The position numbers and the translations under genes were made by a program. Of a stretch of DNA of 21,233 nucleotides, positions 6,663 to 15,300 are shown piece by piece. The notes below the pieces were generated by a model, which saw only the letters and a list, made by a program, of their open reading frames with translations, made no database searches and was not told where the DNA came from. The first letter of the stretch is position 1, and every line of letters begins with the position of its first letter. The DNA is from UPXZ01 sp964634605. Lineage in GTDB: Bacteria; Bacteroidota; Bacteroidia; Bacteroidales; Paludibacteraceae. The stretch spans positions 1-21,233 of the forward strand of contig CAZWLJ010000048.1 in NCBI GenBank assembly GCA_964634605.1, given 5' to 3'.

Positions 6663-7142
6663 ATGCTGAAAATAAGACCTGTGCAGCCGGAGGATAACGA
6701 AATTCTGGCTAAAATAATCCGTCAGTGTTTTCGTGATTTCAACGCACCCACTGCCGGAACGGTGTACGAAGACTCAACGACCGATGATTTATATTCCCTT
6801 TTCCGGAAAGATAAATCGGTGCTCTGGGTCGCAGCATGGAATGGCGAAATAGCCGGTTGCTGCGGCATTTATCCCTCTGCCGGTCTGCCGGAGGGATGTG
6901 TTGAGCTGGTAAAACTGTACGTGTCAGCTGAAGCACGCGGAAAAGGCATCGGGAAAGCGCTGATGCAGCATTCCATGCTGTCTGCTGCAGGCTTTGGTTA
7001 TACTCGTATTTACATCGAAAGTCTGCCCGAATTTGACAAAGCCGTTACACTCTACGAAAAATCGGGATTCATACATCTCACTGAGCCTTCCGGGCAATCG
7101 GCTCATCCGGGCTGCAACGTGTGGATGATGAAGAGCTTATAA
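6663..7142 (+). CDS. GNAT-family N-acetyltransferase
   Basis: A 159-residue single-domain acetyl-CoA-dependent acyltransferase. The acetyl-CoA pyrophosphate loop (motif A) is clear: VKLYVSAEARGKGIGKALM (83-101) with R92-G-K-G-I-G-K98. The C-terminal motif B region has the usual Y-E-K-S-G-F pattern (131-136). The frame extends upstream to a TTG at 6615, but that codon lies inside the ychF terminator hairpin; the ATG at 6663 is preceded by an A-rich stretch and gives the typical LKIRPVQPED opening, so I use it. Substrate is unknown; small GNATs act on amino groups of metabolites, antibiotics or protein N-termini. A bidirectional terminator follows directly. Confidence 0.88.
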   Translation: MLKIRPVQPEDNEILAKIIRQCFRDFNAPTAGTVYEDSTTDDLYSLFRKDKSVLWVAAWNGEIAGCCGIYPSAGLPEGCVELVKLYVSAEARGKGIGKALMQHSMLSAAGFGYTRIYIESLPEFDKAVTLYEKSGFIHLTEPSGQSAHPGCNVWMMKSL

Positions 7143-7171
7143 AAAAAGCCGGAATTTTGTTCCGGCTTTTT
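7143..7171. terminator. Bidirectional Rho-independent terminator between convergent genes
   Basis: GCCGGAA (7148-7154) pairs with TTCCGGC (7160-7166) around a 5-nt loop, flanked by five A and five T residues. It would serve the GNAT gene on the plus strand and the C1 peptidase on the minus strand. Confidence 0.85.
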
Positions 7172-7193
7172 GATTGGTATTTTTTATGCTGTA

Positions 7194-8369
7194 TTAAATG
7201 CCCAGTTTTTTTCGAATGTCTTTAGGAACCGCGTCTTTATGAACCAGTATGTTGATGGTTTTTTCCATCACGAAAGGTTTACTTACGTACCAGATGCCCT
7301 TGTATTTATTGTCGGAACCCCAGGAATTTTTCACCATATAATAGGGAATCCCGTTCTGGTCTTTGGCGATACCGTAAATGAGCATACCGTGGTCGTCGGT
7401 GGTCTGATAGTTGTCAAATCCAAGCTGACGGCTTTGCTGTGTTACTGCCTGTTCTCTCACCGGTCCGTTTATCGTGTATTTTCCTGTTGGAGTCGGCGTC
7501 CCAATCCATTTAGCCTGATCGGTTCCCACCAGGTTTTCTTTCTTCGTTTCGGGCAGTACGCCTATCCCGTTTCGTGTGAATCCTTTCTCGCTTACATCTG
7601 CACCCCAGGCAACAGTAAAGCCGTTTTCAACCGCGAAGTCGAATACCCGGATAAACTCATCGAGTGGCAGGTTGTACGATTCGCTCCAGCGCCAGTTGTC
7701 GGGTATTTCGATGGCAAAACCGGAATAAAACGGGTGATGGGTAAACGAAGTGATGGACACGTAATCGTCAGGATTCAGGCCGAGTGACTGTGCGTAGCTC
7801 AGGGGAGTGAATTTTTTGCCGTTCACGGTAAATTCAGCCGGTCTTTTTCCCAGGTAGGCATCCAGTATTCCATCGAAACCCGTTTTCCAGGCGGTAGAAA
7901 TGGTACGGTTCGGATTTTTGACAATGGATTTCACAAAAGAGGAAGTCACCTCGTCCAGTTCGCCATGTGTGTGGCGGTCGGTCCCGTACTGCAGACCGGT
8001 CATCTCGTGCTCGGGTACAATGCCGTAGTTTCTGAGTGTATACAGCACGTCGTAGAACGAACCTCCCGGTGCAAAGTTGATGGTGCCGTTCGTTCGGACG
8101 TATTTATCGGCTTTGTCGGTGTAGGAGTGACTTACTACGAACATTTCCGACAAATCTGTTTCGCCTTTTCCCAGGCGGATAAGTTCAGATTCGAAAAAGG
8201 CCAGCCCCGAAAACGACCAGCAGGTACTGCTGCTTGCCTGATTTTTCACCGGAGTTATTTTGTTTTCCTTCACCGTGGTAAATACGAATGTATCTTTCGG
8301 AAGTGTGGTTTGCGCAAACGCAATCTGTGCCGTAATAACGGATATTATGGCAAATACAAGTTTCTTCAT
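7194..8369 (-). CDS. Secreted C1-family (bleomycin hydrolase/PepC-like) cysteine peptidase
   Basis: Papain-fold peptidase of 391 residues with an N-terminal signal peptide (MKKLVFAIISVITAQIAFA, likely cleaved before QTT), so it acts in the periplasm or outside. Catalytic residues are all visible: oxyanion Q44 and nucleophile C50 in KNQASSSTCWSFS, H327 in TDDHGMLIYG, and N348 in VKNSWGS. The long insertion between the Cys and His parts, with the FTHHPFYSGFAIEIPDNW region (209-226), matches the C1B bleomycin hydrolase/aminopeptidase C type; cytoplasmic PepC proteins are longer and lack a signal peptide. There is no propeptide of papain type. It lies 240 bp downstream of a PepD-like dipeptidase on the same strand, consistent with a peptide-degradation role. 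Endo- versus aminopeptidase activity is not decidable here. Confidence 0.88.
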   Translation of the reverse strand: MKKLVFAIISVITAQIAFAQTTLPKDTFVFTTVKENKITPVKNQASSSTCWSFSGLAFFESELIRLGKGETDLSEMFVVSHSYTDKADKYVRTNGTINFAPGGSFYDVLYTLRNYGIVPEHEMTGLQYGTDRHTHGELDEVTSSFVKSIVKNPNRTISTAWKTGFDGILDAYLGKRPAEFTVNGKKFTPLSYAQSLGLNPDDYVSITSFTHHPFYSGFAIEIPDNWRWSESYNLPLDEFIRVFDFAVENGFTVAWGADVSEKGFTRNGIGVLPETKKENLVGTDQAKWIGTPTPTGKYTINGPVREQAVTQQSRQLGFDNYQTTDDHGMLIYGIAKDQNGIPYYMVKNSWGSDNKYKGIWYVSKPFVMEKTINILVHKDAVPKDIRKKLGI

Positions 8370-8526
8370 ATGTAAAAAGGAATGCTGACAAGTAACCGGC
8401 CTGACGGGTACTCAAAGGCTGAAGAATTAAAGTCTGTTGCGCCTGATTTCACCCGATTTTGTGGGAATTATCTTGTCGTGGTAATTTTGATATGTTTTAA
8501 TTATTTGATTGTAAATGAATTATAAC

Positions 8527-8575
8527 AGAGACGCTGCACATACCTGATGAGTTCATCGTGACGAGCAACGTCTCT
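8527..8575. other. Long hairpin between pepD-like and C1 peptidase genes
   Basis: AGAGACG (8527-8533) pairs with CGTCTCT (8569-8575); after one C-A mismatch the stem continues with TGC/GCA (8535-8537 and 8565-8567), and GATG/CATC (8546-8549, 8554-8557) can form an apical stem. It lies 35 bp past the dipeptidase stop codon on the minus strand and may be its 3' end structure, although no T-run follows. The remainder of the 240-bp gap holds no gene that I can see and no clear consensus promoter. Confidence 0.4.
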
Positions 8576-8609
8576 TTAGTTCTGCTATTTTCTGATGATG
8601 ACCGGATGC

Positions 8610-10073
8610 CTATTTCGCGGGTATTTCTGCCAGTGTTTTCTGCAGGTAATCCCAGAATTTCTGCACGGTTTCGATGTTTACCTTTTCATCCGGAGAGTGG
8701 GGGAAGCGGATGGTAGGCCCGAACGAAATCATATCCATTTCGGGGTAGTGCGTTCCAAGTATTCCGCATTCCAGTCCGGCATGGATTATCATGATTTTAG
8801 GTGTTTTGCCGTAGTTGGTTTCGTACACTTTAATCATCTCCTTCAGAATGGGCGATTCAAGGTTGGGTTTCCATCCCGGATAGGCACCCGAAAATTCCAC
8901 CCGTGCACCTGCCAGCGTAAACACGCTTTCAATCATCGATGCCAGTTCTTCCTTGCGGCTTTCCACCGAACTGCGGATGAGACATTTGACTTCAATTTTT
9001 TCACCGTCGGATTGAACGATAGCCACGTTATTCGAAGTTTCCACCACTTCGGGCACTTCGGGGATAAAACGGTACACACCATTCGGGCAAGCCGTTACGG
9101 CATTGATTAGATCGTCCTGTACTTCTTCGGGCATGAGTCCTTTTATCCTGTCGGTACGTTCGGCTTTGAAACTGATTCCTTCTTCCACACCACGGAATTC
9201 TTCGGTGAAAAGTGCTTCAAAATCAGCCACAGTTTCGAGCAGGTCGTCTTCGTTTTCAGCCGGAACAGTTACTACGGCGAAAGCTTCGCGCGGAATCGCA
9301 TTTCGCAGGTTGCCGCCTTCGATGCAGCAAAGCCTTGCTTCATGTTCGGCTACGGCGGTTTTCAGGAACCGGAAAATCAGCTTGTTGGCGTTGGCGCGCT
9401 GCAGGTTGATATCCACACCGGAGTGACCGCCCCTGAGTCCTGTGAGTGAGAGCTTGAAAGCCACATCGCCCGCGGGAACTTCCACTTCGCTGTAGCGGAA
9501 TGTCACGTTCGCATCCAGTCCTCCGGCGCATCCCACATAGAGTTCGCCTTCATCTTCGGAGTCCATGTTGATCAGTATATCGCCTTTCAGAAATCCGGGT
9601 TGCAGGCCGAAAGCACCGTACATGCCGGTTTCTTCATCCACGGTGATAAACATTTCGATGGCCGGGTGGGGAATTCCCGTCGATTGCAGAACCGTCATGG
9701 CGGCTGCCACACCTATACCGTTGTCGGCTCCGAGCGTAGTGTTGTTTGCGCGCACCCATTCGCCGTCAACAAAAGCATCAATCGGATCTTTTTCAAAGTC
9801 GTGATCCACGTTGCTGTTTTTCTGAGGCACCATGTCCATGTGCGATTGCAGTACTACGGCTTTGCGGTTTTCCATGCCCGGTGTGGCCGGTTTACGTACC
9901 AGTACATTACCCGTTTCATCCTGAAGGGTTTCGAGCCCCAGCGATTTCCCGAAATCAACCAGAAAACGGCCGATTTCTTCCTTTTTTCCCGATGGACGCG
10001 GTATCTGCGTCAAACTGTAAAAGTTATTCCAGAGTGCTTTTGGCTCCAGATTACGAATGTCTTTTGAACTCAT
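8610..10073 (-). CDS. pepD: Aminoacyl-histidine dipeptidase (PepD-like, M20C)
   Basis: Cytoplasmic dinuclear zinc dipeptidase/tripeptidase of 487 residues; PepD enzymes cleave Xaa-His and other dipeptides. Metal-site residues are all present: H78 and D80 in LQSHMDMV, bridging D117 in LGADNGIGVA, the general base E147 and ligand E148 in VDEETGMYGA, D171 in NMDSEDEG, and the C-terminal H459 in RFPHSPDEKVN. The GLRGGHSGVDI motif of the dimerisation (lid) domain is at about 212-222. No signal peptide is seen. Length matches PepD (about 485). It lies upstream of the secreted C1 peptidase and divergent from a CoA-transferase gene across 330 bp. Confidence 0.93.
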   Translation of the reverse strand: MSSKDIRNLEPKALWNNFYSLTQIPRPSGKKEEIGRFLVDFGKSLGLETLQDETGNVLVRKPATPGMENRKAVVLQSHMDMVPQKNSNVDHDFEKDPIDAFVDGEWVRANNTTLGADNGIGVAAAMTVLQSTGIPHPAIEMFITVDEETGMYGAFGLQPGFLKGDILINMDSEDEGELYVGCAGGLDANVTFRYSEVEVPAGDVAFKLSLTGLRGGHSGVDINLQRANANKLIFRFLKTAVAEHEARLCCIEGGNLRNAIPREAFAVVTVPAENEDDLLETVADFEALFTEEFRGVEEGISFKAERTDRIKGLMPEEVQDDLINAVTACPNGVYRFIPEVPEVVETSNNVAIVQSDGEKIEVKCLIRSSVESRKEELASMIESVFTLAGARVEFSGAYPGWKPNLESPILKEMIKVYETNYGKTPKIMIIHAGLECGILGTHYPEMDMISFGPTIRFPHSPDEKVNIETVQKFWDYLQKTLAEIPAK

Positions 10074-10205
10074 TGTATTTCTTGTTAAATGATTAATTTG
10101 TTATTTTTCAGGTTTTATGCGCTTTTTTTGTGTCAAAGCGACAACAAATATCGTAATTAAATCCCGTATAAGGATATAAAAATGATATTTTTTAAGATTT
10201 GTTTT

Positions 10206-10230
10206 CGCGCGGTGTTTATTCACCGGCGCG
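10206..10230. other. GC-rich hairpin in divergent intergenic region, with flanking GTGAA motifs
   Basis: CGCG-CGGTG (10206-10214) pairs with CACCG-CGCG (10221-10230, one bulged G) around TTTATT. It is located in the 330-bp gap (10074-10403) between the divergent dipeptidase and CoA-transferase genes. The same gap holds GTGAAG (10272), TTTCAC (10294), CTTCAC (10313) and GTGAAA (10325), a run of related half-sites just before the CoA-transferase promoter. No gene is seen in this gap. Confidence 0.4.
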
Positions 10231-10357
10231 GCTGCCATATTGTATGCCCCGATAAAGCCCCTGAGGTTTATGTGAAGTCTTTTTTACTGTTATTTTCACC
10301 AAACCTGTTGCTCTTCACGGGAGTGTGAAATCGTTTTTATATTCCCGATAAAAATAT

Positions 10358-10365
10358 TACTTTTG
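10358..10365 (+). promoter_or_regulatory. -7 element of probable CoA-transferase promoter
   Basis: TACTTTTG matches TAnnTTTG and is followed by GC. The start codon is at 10404, giving a leader of roughly 33 nt. The -33 region (around 10334-10338) is T-rich but without a clean TTG. Confidence 0.45.
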
Positions 10366-10403
10366 CATGTCAATAAATTTACTTAAAAATTGAATTACAG
10401 AAC

Positions 10404-11906
10404 ATGAGTCAATCTTTCAAATTTGTATCAGCCGAAGAGGCTGCATCCTATATCAATCATGGTGATGTGGTTGGATTCAGCGGTTTTACGGCAGCCGGTA
10501 GTCCGAAAGTTGTTCCGACCGCCCTTGCCAAACGTGCAGAAGAATTTCACAAACAGGGAAAAGAGTTCAAAATCGGAATGTTTACGGGTGCCTCCACCGG
10601 CGATTCGCTCGACGGAGCACTTGCACGTGCCAAAGCAGTGAGTTACCGTTCGCCTTACCAGTCCAACAAGGACATGCGCAACGCGCTCAACAGCGGCGAA
10701 ATCGATTACTACGATTTACACCTTTCGGCTTTGGCGCTGAGCCTGCGCTACGGATTCGTTAAGCATCCGAATATCGCCATCCTGGAAGTGTGCGATGTGA
10801 AAGACAACGGCGAAGTGGTGCTCACCACAGGTGTAGGTATTTCACCTACCGTAGCCCGTATTGCTGATCACGTTATCCTGGAGCTCAACCGTTTTCATCC
10901 GAAAGAACTGACCGGCTTCCACGATATCTACGAAGCTCAGAATCCGCCTCACCGCCGCGAAATCCCGATTTATAAAACTGCCGACAGAATCGGTACGGCC
11001 ACACTTAAAATTGACCCTGAAAAAATACTCTGCATCGTGGAAACCAATCATGCCGATGAAGTGGGAGGATTTACCCCGCTGGATGAAGTTACCGCACGAA
11101 TTGGTGAAAATGTGGCTAATTTTCTGGCTTCGGAACTGAAACTGAAAAAGATACCAGCCGGATTTGTTCCTCTGCAGTCGGGTGTTGGAAATATTGCCAA
11201 TGCGGTAATGGCTTCACTGGGCAGCAACCCCGAGATTCCGCCTTTCGAAATGTATACGGAAGTGATTCAGGATTCGGTTATCCAGCTCATGCGCGAGGGA
11301 AGGGTGAAGTTCGCGAGTGGCTGTTCGCTTACTGTTTCGTCCGAGGTGCTCAAAGAAATTTATGCCGATCTCGATTTTTTCCGTGATAAAATCGTGCTTC
11401 GTCCGCAGGAAATATCCAACAGTCCGGAAATTGCGCGCCGTCTGGGCCTGATTTCCATTAATACCGCGCTCGAAGCCGATATTTTTGGTAATGTGAACAG
11501 TACGCACGTGCTCGGAAGCAAAATGATGAACGGAATCGGTGGTTCGGGCGACTTTACCCGCAACTCGTATTTCTCCATTTTCACCACTCCTTCCACAGCC
11601 AAGGGAGGTAAAATCAGCGCCATTGTTCCGATGGTATCGCACAACGACCAGTCTGAACACTCCGTGAAGGTGCTCATCACCGAGCACGGAGTAGCCGACC
11701 TGCGCGGATACTCGCCACGTCAGCGGGCTGAAATGATTATCGAAAACTGTGTGGACCCGCAATACAAGAAAATGCTGAACGATTACCTGAAAATCTGTGG
11801 TCCGGGACATACTCCCATCAACCTGGGTGCTTGCTTCGGAATGCACCGTCAGTTTGCCAAAACCGGCAATATGCTCGATACCCGTTGGGAAGATTACAAG
11901 GATTAG
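10404..11906 (+). CDS. Acetyl-CoA hydrolase/transferase family (succinyl-CoA:acetate-type CoA-transferase)
   Basis: Class I CoA-transferase of 500 residues, close to the length of succinyl-CoA:acetate CoA-transferase AarC. N-terminal substrate/CoA region: VVGFSGFTAAGSPKVVPTAL (22-41). The catalytic glutamate that forms the glutamyl-CoA thioester is expected at E286 in MYTEVIQDS. Further family motifs are NTALEADIFGNVNSTHV (353-369) and the glycine loop GIGGSGDF (377-384), and the C-terminal ITEHGVADLRG (425-435). In fermenting Bacteroidales such enzymes exchange CoA among acetate, propionate and succinate, saving thioester energy; which pair is used here cannot be told from sequence, and hydrolase annotation is common but usually historical. 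Cytoplasmic. It is followed by a strong terminator at 11931-11964, so it is probably monocistronic. Confidence 0.93.
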   Translation: MSQSFKFVSAEEAASYINHGDVVGFSGFTAAGSPKVVPTALAKRAEEFHKQGKEFKIGMFTGASTGDSLDGALARAKAVSYRSPYQSNKDMRNALNSGEIDYYDLHLSALALSLRYGFVKHPNIAILEVCDVKDNGEVVLTTGVGISPTVARIADHVILELNRFHPKELTGFHDIYEAQNPPHRREIPIYKTADRIGTATLKIDPEKILCIVETNHADEVGGFTPLDEVTARIGENVANFLASELKLKKIPAGFVPLQSGVGNIANAVMASLGSNPEIPPFEMYTEVIQDSVIQLMREGRVKFASGCSLTVSSEVLKEIYADLDFFRDKIVLRPQEISNSPEIARRLGLISINTALEADIFGNVNSTHVLGSKMMNGIGGSGDFTRNSYFSIFTTPSTAKGGKISAIVPMVSHNDQSEHSVKVLITEHGVADLRGYSPRQRAEMIIENCVDPQYKKMLNDYLKICGPGHTPINLGACFGMHRQFAKTGNMLDTRWEDYKD

Positions 11907-11930
11907 TCAACAGTCATATGTTCTGACAAT

Positions 11931-11964
11931 AAAAAATCCCGAACCGGCTGGTTCGGGATTTTTT
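11931..11964. terminator. Strong Rho-independent terminator after the CoA-transferase gene
   Basis: A perfect 15-bp stem: six A plus TCCCGAACC (11931-11945), loop GGCT, then GGTTCGGGA plus six T (11950-11964). Symmetric A/T flanks make it potentially bidirectional. Confidence 0.92.
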
Positions 11965-12068
11965 GTTGCAGTTTTTTTTAACTACAACGGTTCCGGCACA
12001 ATAAAAAACTACTTCTTCATCACTGATAAATCCGGTGAATAAATTAAAACAATGCTCACTCAAAAAAC

Positions 12069-12082
12069 GTGATATTTATCAA
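12069..12082. promoter_or_regulatory. CRP/FNR-family-like palindrome
   Basis: GTGATATTTATCAA matches the FNR-type pattern TTGAT-N4-ATCAA at every fixed position except the first. It lies about 180 bp upstream of the LamG-gene promoter and after the preceding terminator, so if used it would act at a distance or on an unrecognised transcript. Confidence 0.3.
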
Positions 12083-12143
12083 GGCAAAACGAAAGCAGGA
12101 AAGTAACGGATATGAAAACAGGATTTTTCCGAAAATTATGTTG

Positions 12144-12235
12144 ATTATTCACCCCGATGGTGAATAATTATTCAGACTTAAATGCTTTAAGTCTGTAAAA
12201 ATTATATTATAGTAAATTATTTTTTTACAATTTAC
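12144..12235. repeat. Three consecutive inverted repeats upstream of the LamG gene
   Basis: Three separate palindromes follow each other: ATTATTCACC/GGTGAATAAT (12144-12153, 12159-12168; loop 5), CAGACTTAAA/TTTAAGTCTG (12173-12182, 12186-12195; loop 3), and GTAAATT/AATTTAC (12212-12218, 12229-12235; loop 10). The first two have 10 perfectly matched base pairs. They lie immediately upstream of the -33 element at 12246. The 417-bp gap 11907-12323 contains no gene that I can support; besides these it holds the terminator, the FNR-like site and the promoter. Confidence 0.6.
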
Positions 12236-12245
12236 AACTAATATG

Positions 12246-12274
12246 TTGGAATTGATATGATTTTATTATTTTTG
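12246..12274 (+). promoter_or_regulatory. Bacteroidota-type promoter of the LamG-repeat gene
   Basis: TTG (12246-12248), an 18-nt spacer and TATTTTTG (12267-12274), matching TTG-N18-20-TAnnTTTG. The start codon at 12324 leaves a leader of about 43 nt. Confidence 0.6.
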
Positions 12275-12323
12275 TATTGTATCACAACCACTAGTTCTAA
12301 CTTTTTATATAATAGTTACCGGT

Positions 12324-15300
12324 ATGAAAACACACATCCTGCTCAGCAGTATTTTTCTTGTAATTTCAGTTTCAGTTTTTGGCCAGATTCCCACTTCAGG
12401 ACTGGTGGCGTACTATCCTTTCAACGGCAATGCCAACGATGAAAGCGGAAACAATATCAATCCGACCTACAAGGGTGAAGGGATAACCCTCACCACCGAC
12501 CGGTTTGGTAATCCCGACAAGGCGTACTATTTTGATGGGAATACCGGTTCTTATATCCGTATGCCTGCTGATAATCTGCCAACTAACAGCAGGACCATTT
12601 CCCTGTGGTTTAATGTACCGGATGTGTCAAACAGACCGGGACTGTTGGGATATGGAGGAGATGGTAACTGCGGAACATCATTATTTATGGCTTTGAATTG
12701 TTCGGGAAGTGCACAGTATTGGACTCAGGGACATTGCGGATTCAATCAGGCAGGATACAGCTATGAAACTGCTCCGGTAGACAGATGGGTACATTGGGTG
12801 CTGACAATCAATGGCAGCGAACAAAAAATATATATCGACGGTCAGCTGAAAAGCACTTCTAATACTTTCAGCGGAAGCACAGCCGTTGCTGGAAAGGATC
12901 TGTCGCTGGGAGTAATAACCTATGTAAACGGTCTGGCACCCTATACGGATTTTAATGTAGGCTATCTAAAAGGGAAACTGGACGAAATACGTATATATTC
13001 ATCAGCCCTTTCCGACAAGCAAGTAAAAGAATTGTACGATACAGAGTCGGGTAATCTTGTGGCCTGGTTTCCCTTCAACGGCAACGCCAGCGATGAAAGT
13101 TTTACTGCAAATCATGGAACAGTGATAGGCTCGGCATTAACTTCAGACAGATATAACGTTTTAGAAAATGCTTACATTTTCAACGGAATCAGTGACCGGA
13201 TTCAAGTTCCGGATAACAATGCTTATGATTTTGGTGACGGTGATTTTAGTATTACTTCATGGATTAATCTCAACGAAATAAAAACTTGCAGGATTGTTTC
13301 GGCAGGTTATGATTCCAATGATGGTATATGGGGCTTAGGATTAGGCAGTCATCCTAAATGGGGCGAAGGATTAAGAATTAACTACTTTGTGTATTCTGGA
13401 GGTGATTACCGTGATTTTAGTTCAAATGAAATAACCGGATATTCATTGGGTAACTGGGCTTTTGTTGGAATAACCAAAAAAGAAAATACAATCATATTCT
13501 ATTTCAATGGTCAACAGGCAGGTACAGCAGCTATTCCTTTTGTTTCAAATGCAAACAGTTACCTTAGTATAGGTTCAAGGCAATTAGCAAGCGGATCACA
13601 TATTGAGTTTCTGAATGGTAAAATAGACGAATTGAAAATTTATAAACGGACGCTGAGTGAAGCCGAAATCCAGAATGAATACAATTCAACGCGAAACAGT
13701 TTAGTGGCTTATTATCCTTTCAACGGCAATGCAAATGATGAGAGCGGAAATGGTAATAATGGAACTGTATATGGAGCCTTGTTATCTTCTGATCGATTTG
13801 GAATTGATGGACAGGCATATTCTTTTAATGGTTCAACCGATTATATAGACATTGGCAACGATATAAGTTTAAAAATGACGGAAAAACTTAGTATTTCTGT
13901 ATGGGTAAAACCAGATGTATTTCCACTTTCAAGCTATCATAATATTGTTTCAGACCACGGAGATGGAAATAATAAAACCAAGGTCTTAAGATTCTACAAG
14001 GATGCTATTGAATTCCTGCTCGGACCTGAAGGAAGTACAGAAGCAAGATATGTGTTCCCAAATTCTATTGCTAATAAATGGCAACATATTACAGCCACTT
14101 ATGATGGCAGTTTTATGAGATTATTCGTTAATGGTTCAATAGTAGATTCTGTAAGCAGAACAGGTACGATAACGGCTAATCCACTACCCTTGTTGATTGC
14201 AAAATCCCATTTTAATGAATTCTTTCCGGGTAGTATTGATGAAGTGAAAATTTATGACCGGCCGCTGAGTAATACCGAAATCAAACAGGAATATGACTCA
14301 ACACGCAACCCGTTGGTTGCCTACTACCCTTTTAACGGTAATGCCAACGACGAAAGCGGAAACGGACATGATGGAACTGTAATTGGCAACAGCACCCTTA
14401 CTACTGACAGGTTTAATGAAAATAACAAAGCGTATTCATTCCCCTATTTGCACGACAGAATTGAACTGGCCAATACAACGAATATGTATTTATCTTCCGG
14501 ATTTACACTTTCTGCCTGGGTAAAATATAAAAACATCAATGCCGGAATTATCAACCGGCACAATTGCTGGGTTGTAAACGGTTTTTCATTGGGACAAGAT
14601 GCTGGTCAGATCTGGCTTCGTGTGGCTAATGAAGGAGCCTGGAATGACATAAAAACCAATCAATCCTTTGTTGTTGACCAATGGTATATGGTAACCGGTG
14701 TCTATGATGCCGTTGCCCATACCGGCAAAGTATACATTAATGGCCAGCTTGCTGCCAGCGGTCCGGCTAATTATACAAACTTCGGAACAGCACCAATAAC
14801 CATCAGCGAATCTTCCGGGGGATGCCCGGATGGAAATTATCCCGGTACAATTGATGAAGTAAAAATTTACGACCGGCCGCTGAGTGAAGCCGAAATCATT
14901 CAGGAATACAATTCAACCCGAAACAGTTTAGTGGCCTACTTTCCATTTAATGGCAATGCCAACGACGAAAGCGGGAACGGTAATAACGGAACAATAACCG
15001 GAGCACTTGTTACCCCGGCTACTGATCGCTACGGTCAGGAAGGGAAGGCGTATAAATTCTGGTTTCCCGATTACGTGAGTGTGCCCGCTAATTCCTCGTT
15101 TTTTACCGATGAATTTACGGTTTCGTACTGGTATAAGGTGGAATCCTACTGGGGCGACCGGGGTGTATTGAGTTGTGTGGGAAACAAAGGTGGTTATCAG
15201 CAGGTTTTTTCGGCAGGTACTACTTTCACTTATCTGTTGGGATACAATTTTCCGTCGGGTAGTTGGTTCTGGACCAATTACACTGTTCCAAATACTCCCA

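Noticed and set aside
7170..7787. A 205-codon plus-strand frame opposite the C1 peptidase.
   Set aside because: Its composition (rich in F, H, R, Y) is typical of antisense translation, and the peptidase on the other strand has all catalytic residues.
8544..8571. String CTGATGAG followed by CGAGCAACGTC, resembling a hammerhead ribozyme core.
   Set aside because: The invariant GAAA of the core is missing (GAGCAA instead) and the three helices do not form; the 8527-8575 stem explains the pairing better.
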